A DNA stretch of 5,684 bases from Treponema sp. UBA937. GTDB lineage: Bacteria > Spirochaetota > Spirochaetia > Treponematales > Breznakiellaceae. This document shows positions 5,038-5,684 of the stretch, one piece after another. The notes under the pieces are model-generated. The model made no database searches. It worked only from the letters and a program-made list of their open reading frames with translations, and was not told the DNA's origin. Within the stretch, counting starts at the first letter, position 1. Every line of letters begins with the position of its first letter. Both the position numbers and the translations under genes were made by a program. The DNA lies in the NCBI GenBank assembly GCA_002293455.1, contig DBDH01000001.1, forward strand, positions 1 to 5,684, read 5' to 3'.

Positions 5038-5583
5038 GTGGCAATTGTTGCAAAAAAAGTACAGGATGCTAAGGTTTCATCCATTGGTGAATTAAAGGAT
5101 TCTTTTGGTGCGGCGCCGGATTTTATCTTTGCCGATTACCGGGGACTTACCGTAGAACAGATTTCGGAATTGAGGAAAAAACTTCGGCAAAAAGAAGCGC
5201 AATTTAAGGTTGTGAAGAATAACTTTGCCCGAATCGCTTTTGAGCAGCTGTCGGCTCCCGATGTATCGTCATATTTGATTGGCCCTACCGCCGTAGCTAT
5301 CTCTCCCAAAGATTCCAATGAAGTTGCGAAAATCCTTTTCGATTTCGCGAAAGAAACACCTGCCCTGAAAGTGAAGGGCGGCTTGGTCGGTGAAAGCATT
5401 TATGACGCGGCCCAGGTTGAAGCCTTTTCCAAACTTCCCGGCAGATTGGAACTTATTTCCATGCTTATGAGCGTCATGAACGGACCCGCAAGAAATCTTG
5501 CCGGATGCCTTAACGATGTGAATGCCCGTCTTGTGCGGACCATCAAAGCCATTGGGGATAAAAAAGCGGAAGGCGCCGCTTAA
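5038..5583 (+). CDS. rplJ: 50S ribosomal protein L10
   Basis: L10 anchors L12 dimers to the 23S rRNA base next to L11, forming the flexible stalk that recruits translation factors. The 181-residue product is a little longer than E. coli L10 (165) and within the family range. The N-terminal rRNA-binding domain includes DFIFADYRGLTVEQISELRK (28-47) and FKVVKNNFARIAF (56-68), with GPTAVAIS at 82-89. The C-terminal part, about 130-172, would form the long helix that binds L12, ending in an Ala/Lys-rich tail. The start is GTG at 5038, chosen from AGGAG at 5027-5031 with 6-base spacing; that site overlaps the rplA stop codon. Two stop codons in tandem (TAA TAA) close the gene. With only 3 bases between rplA and rplJ there is no room for the L10-binding leader usually found directly before rplJ. 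Confidence 0.97.
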   Translation: MAIVAKKVQDAKVSSIGELKDSFGAAPDFIFADYRGLTVEQISELRKKLRQKEAQFKVVKNNFARIAFEQLSAPDVSSYLIGPTAVAISPKDSNEVAKILFDFAKETPALKVKGGLVGESIYDAAQVEAFSKLPGRLELISMLMSVMNGPARNLAGCLNDVNARLVRTIKAIGDKKAEGAA

Positions 5584-5684
5584 TAAGCGGAATCTTTTGT
5601 TTTGATTGAATTTATAAGATTTGAAATTAACGTTTCAAACTTTGAGGTAAAAATCTTTTGATTTTTACCCGCCTTCAGGCTTCG
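5584..5684 (+). other. AT-rich intergenic region after rplJ with hairpins; rplL expected beyond
   Basis: No gene begins in these 101 bases. Two hairpins are clear. TTTGAAA 5620-5626 pairs with TTTCAAA 5633-5639 around a 6-base loop. GGTAAAAATC 5646-5655 pairs perfectly with GATTTTTACC 5660-5669 around TTTT. A GCC-GGC mini-hairpin lies at 5671-5680. The sequence AATCTTTTG occurs twice (5591-5599 and 5652-5660, the second crossing hairpin two). No T-run follows the 10-bp stem, so complete termination is unlikely. A partial attenuator or an mRNA-processing site between L10 and the multi-copy L12 gene is possible. By conserved order rplL should follow, but it is not in the window. Confidence 0.55.

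Overview
This window is a piece of a bacterial chromosome with mid-range base composition and tightly packed genes, all on the + strand. The order rpmG, tRNA-Trp, secE, nusG, rplK, rplA, rplJ matches the conserved secE/nusG/L11-operon neighbourhood of bacteria. As recalled from known genomes, rpmG placed just before secE is also the arrangement in treponemes. Together with ammonia-dependent AsnA and abundant AT-rich intergenic hairpins, this suggests a Treponema-like spirochaete. The assignment is an inference from gene order and protein style, not a proven identity.

Layout. Positions 1-92 hold two small hairpins and the ribosome-binding site of the first gene. A two-gene unit follows: an aldo/keto reductase with a C-terminal ferredoxin-like tail carrying two 4Fe-4S motifs (93-1184), and asnA two bases later (1187-2218). 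A short hairpin (2239-2256) separates this unit from a near-consensus promoter (2262-2290) that drives tRNA-Thr(GGT) (2311-2383). After a bulged stem-loop comes rpmG (2509-2682). Its stop codon overlaps the base of a perfect 16-bp inverted repeat, and a second A/T-stem hairpin follows, so transcription probably ends here. An AT-rich palindrome then abuts tRNA-Trp(CCA) (2808-2880), followed by secE and nusG. A 189-base structured non-coding leader separates nusG from rplK, rplA and rplJ, which are packed with gaps of 1 and 3 bases. The last 101 bases, where rplL would be expected next, contain further AT-rich hairpins.

How the genes work together. Everything from tRNA-Thr onward serves gene expression: two tRNAs, four 50S proteins (L33, L11, L1, L10), the elongation factor NusG, and the translocon subunit SecE, which travels with nusG in most bacteria. 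The first two genes are metabolic: a probable Fe-S redox enzyme and asparagine synthesis from aspartate and ammonia.

No novel defence, mobile or biosynthetic system is visible. The unexplained signals are all in non-coding RNA or DNA: a 13-base perfect reverse complement of the tRNA-Trp T-arm just downstream of that tRNA, the nusG-rplK leader, and the AT-rich palindromes before tRNA-Trp and after rplJ.
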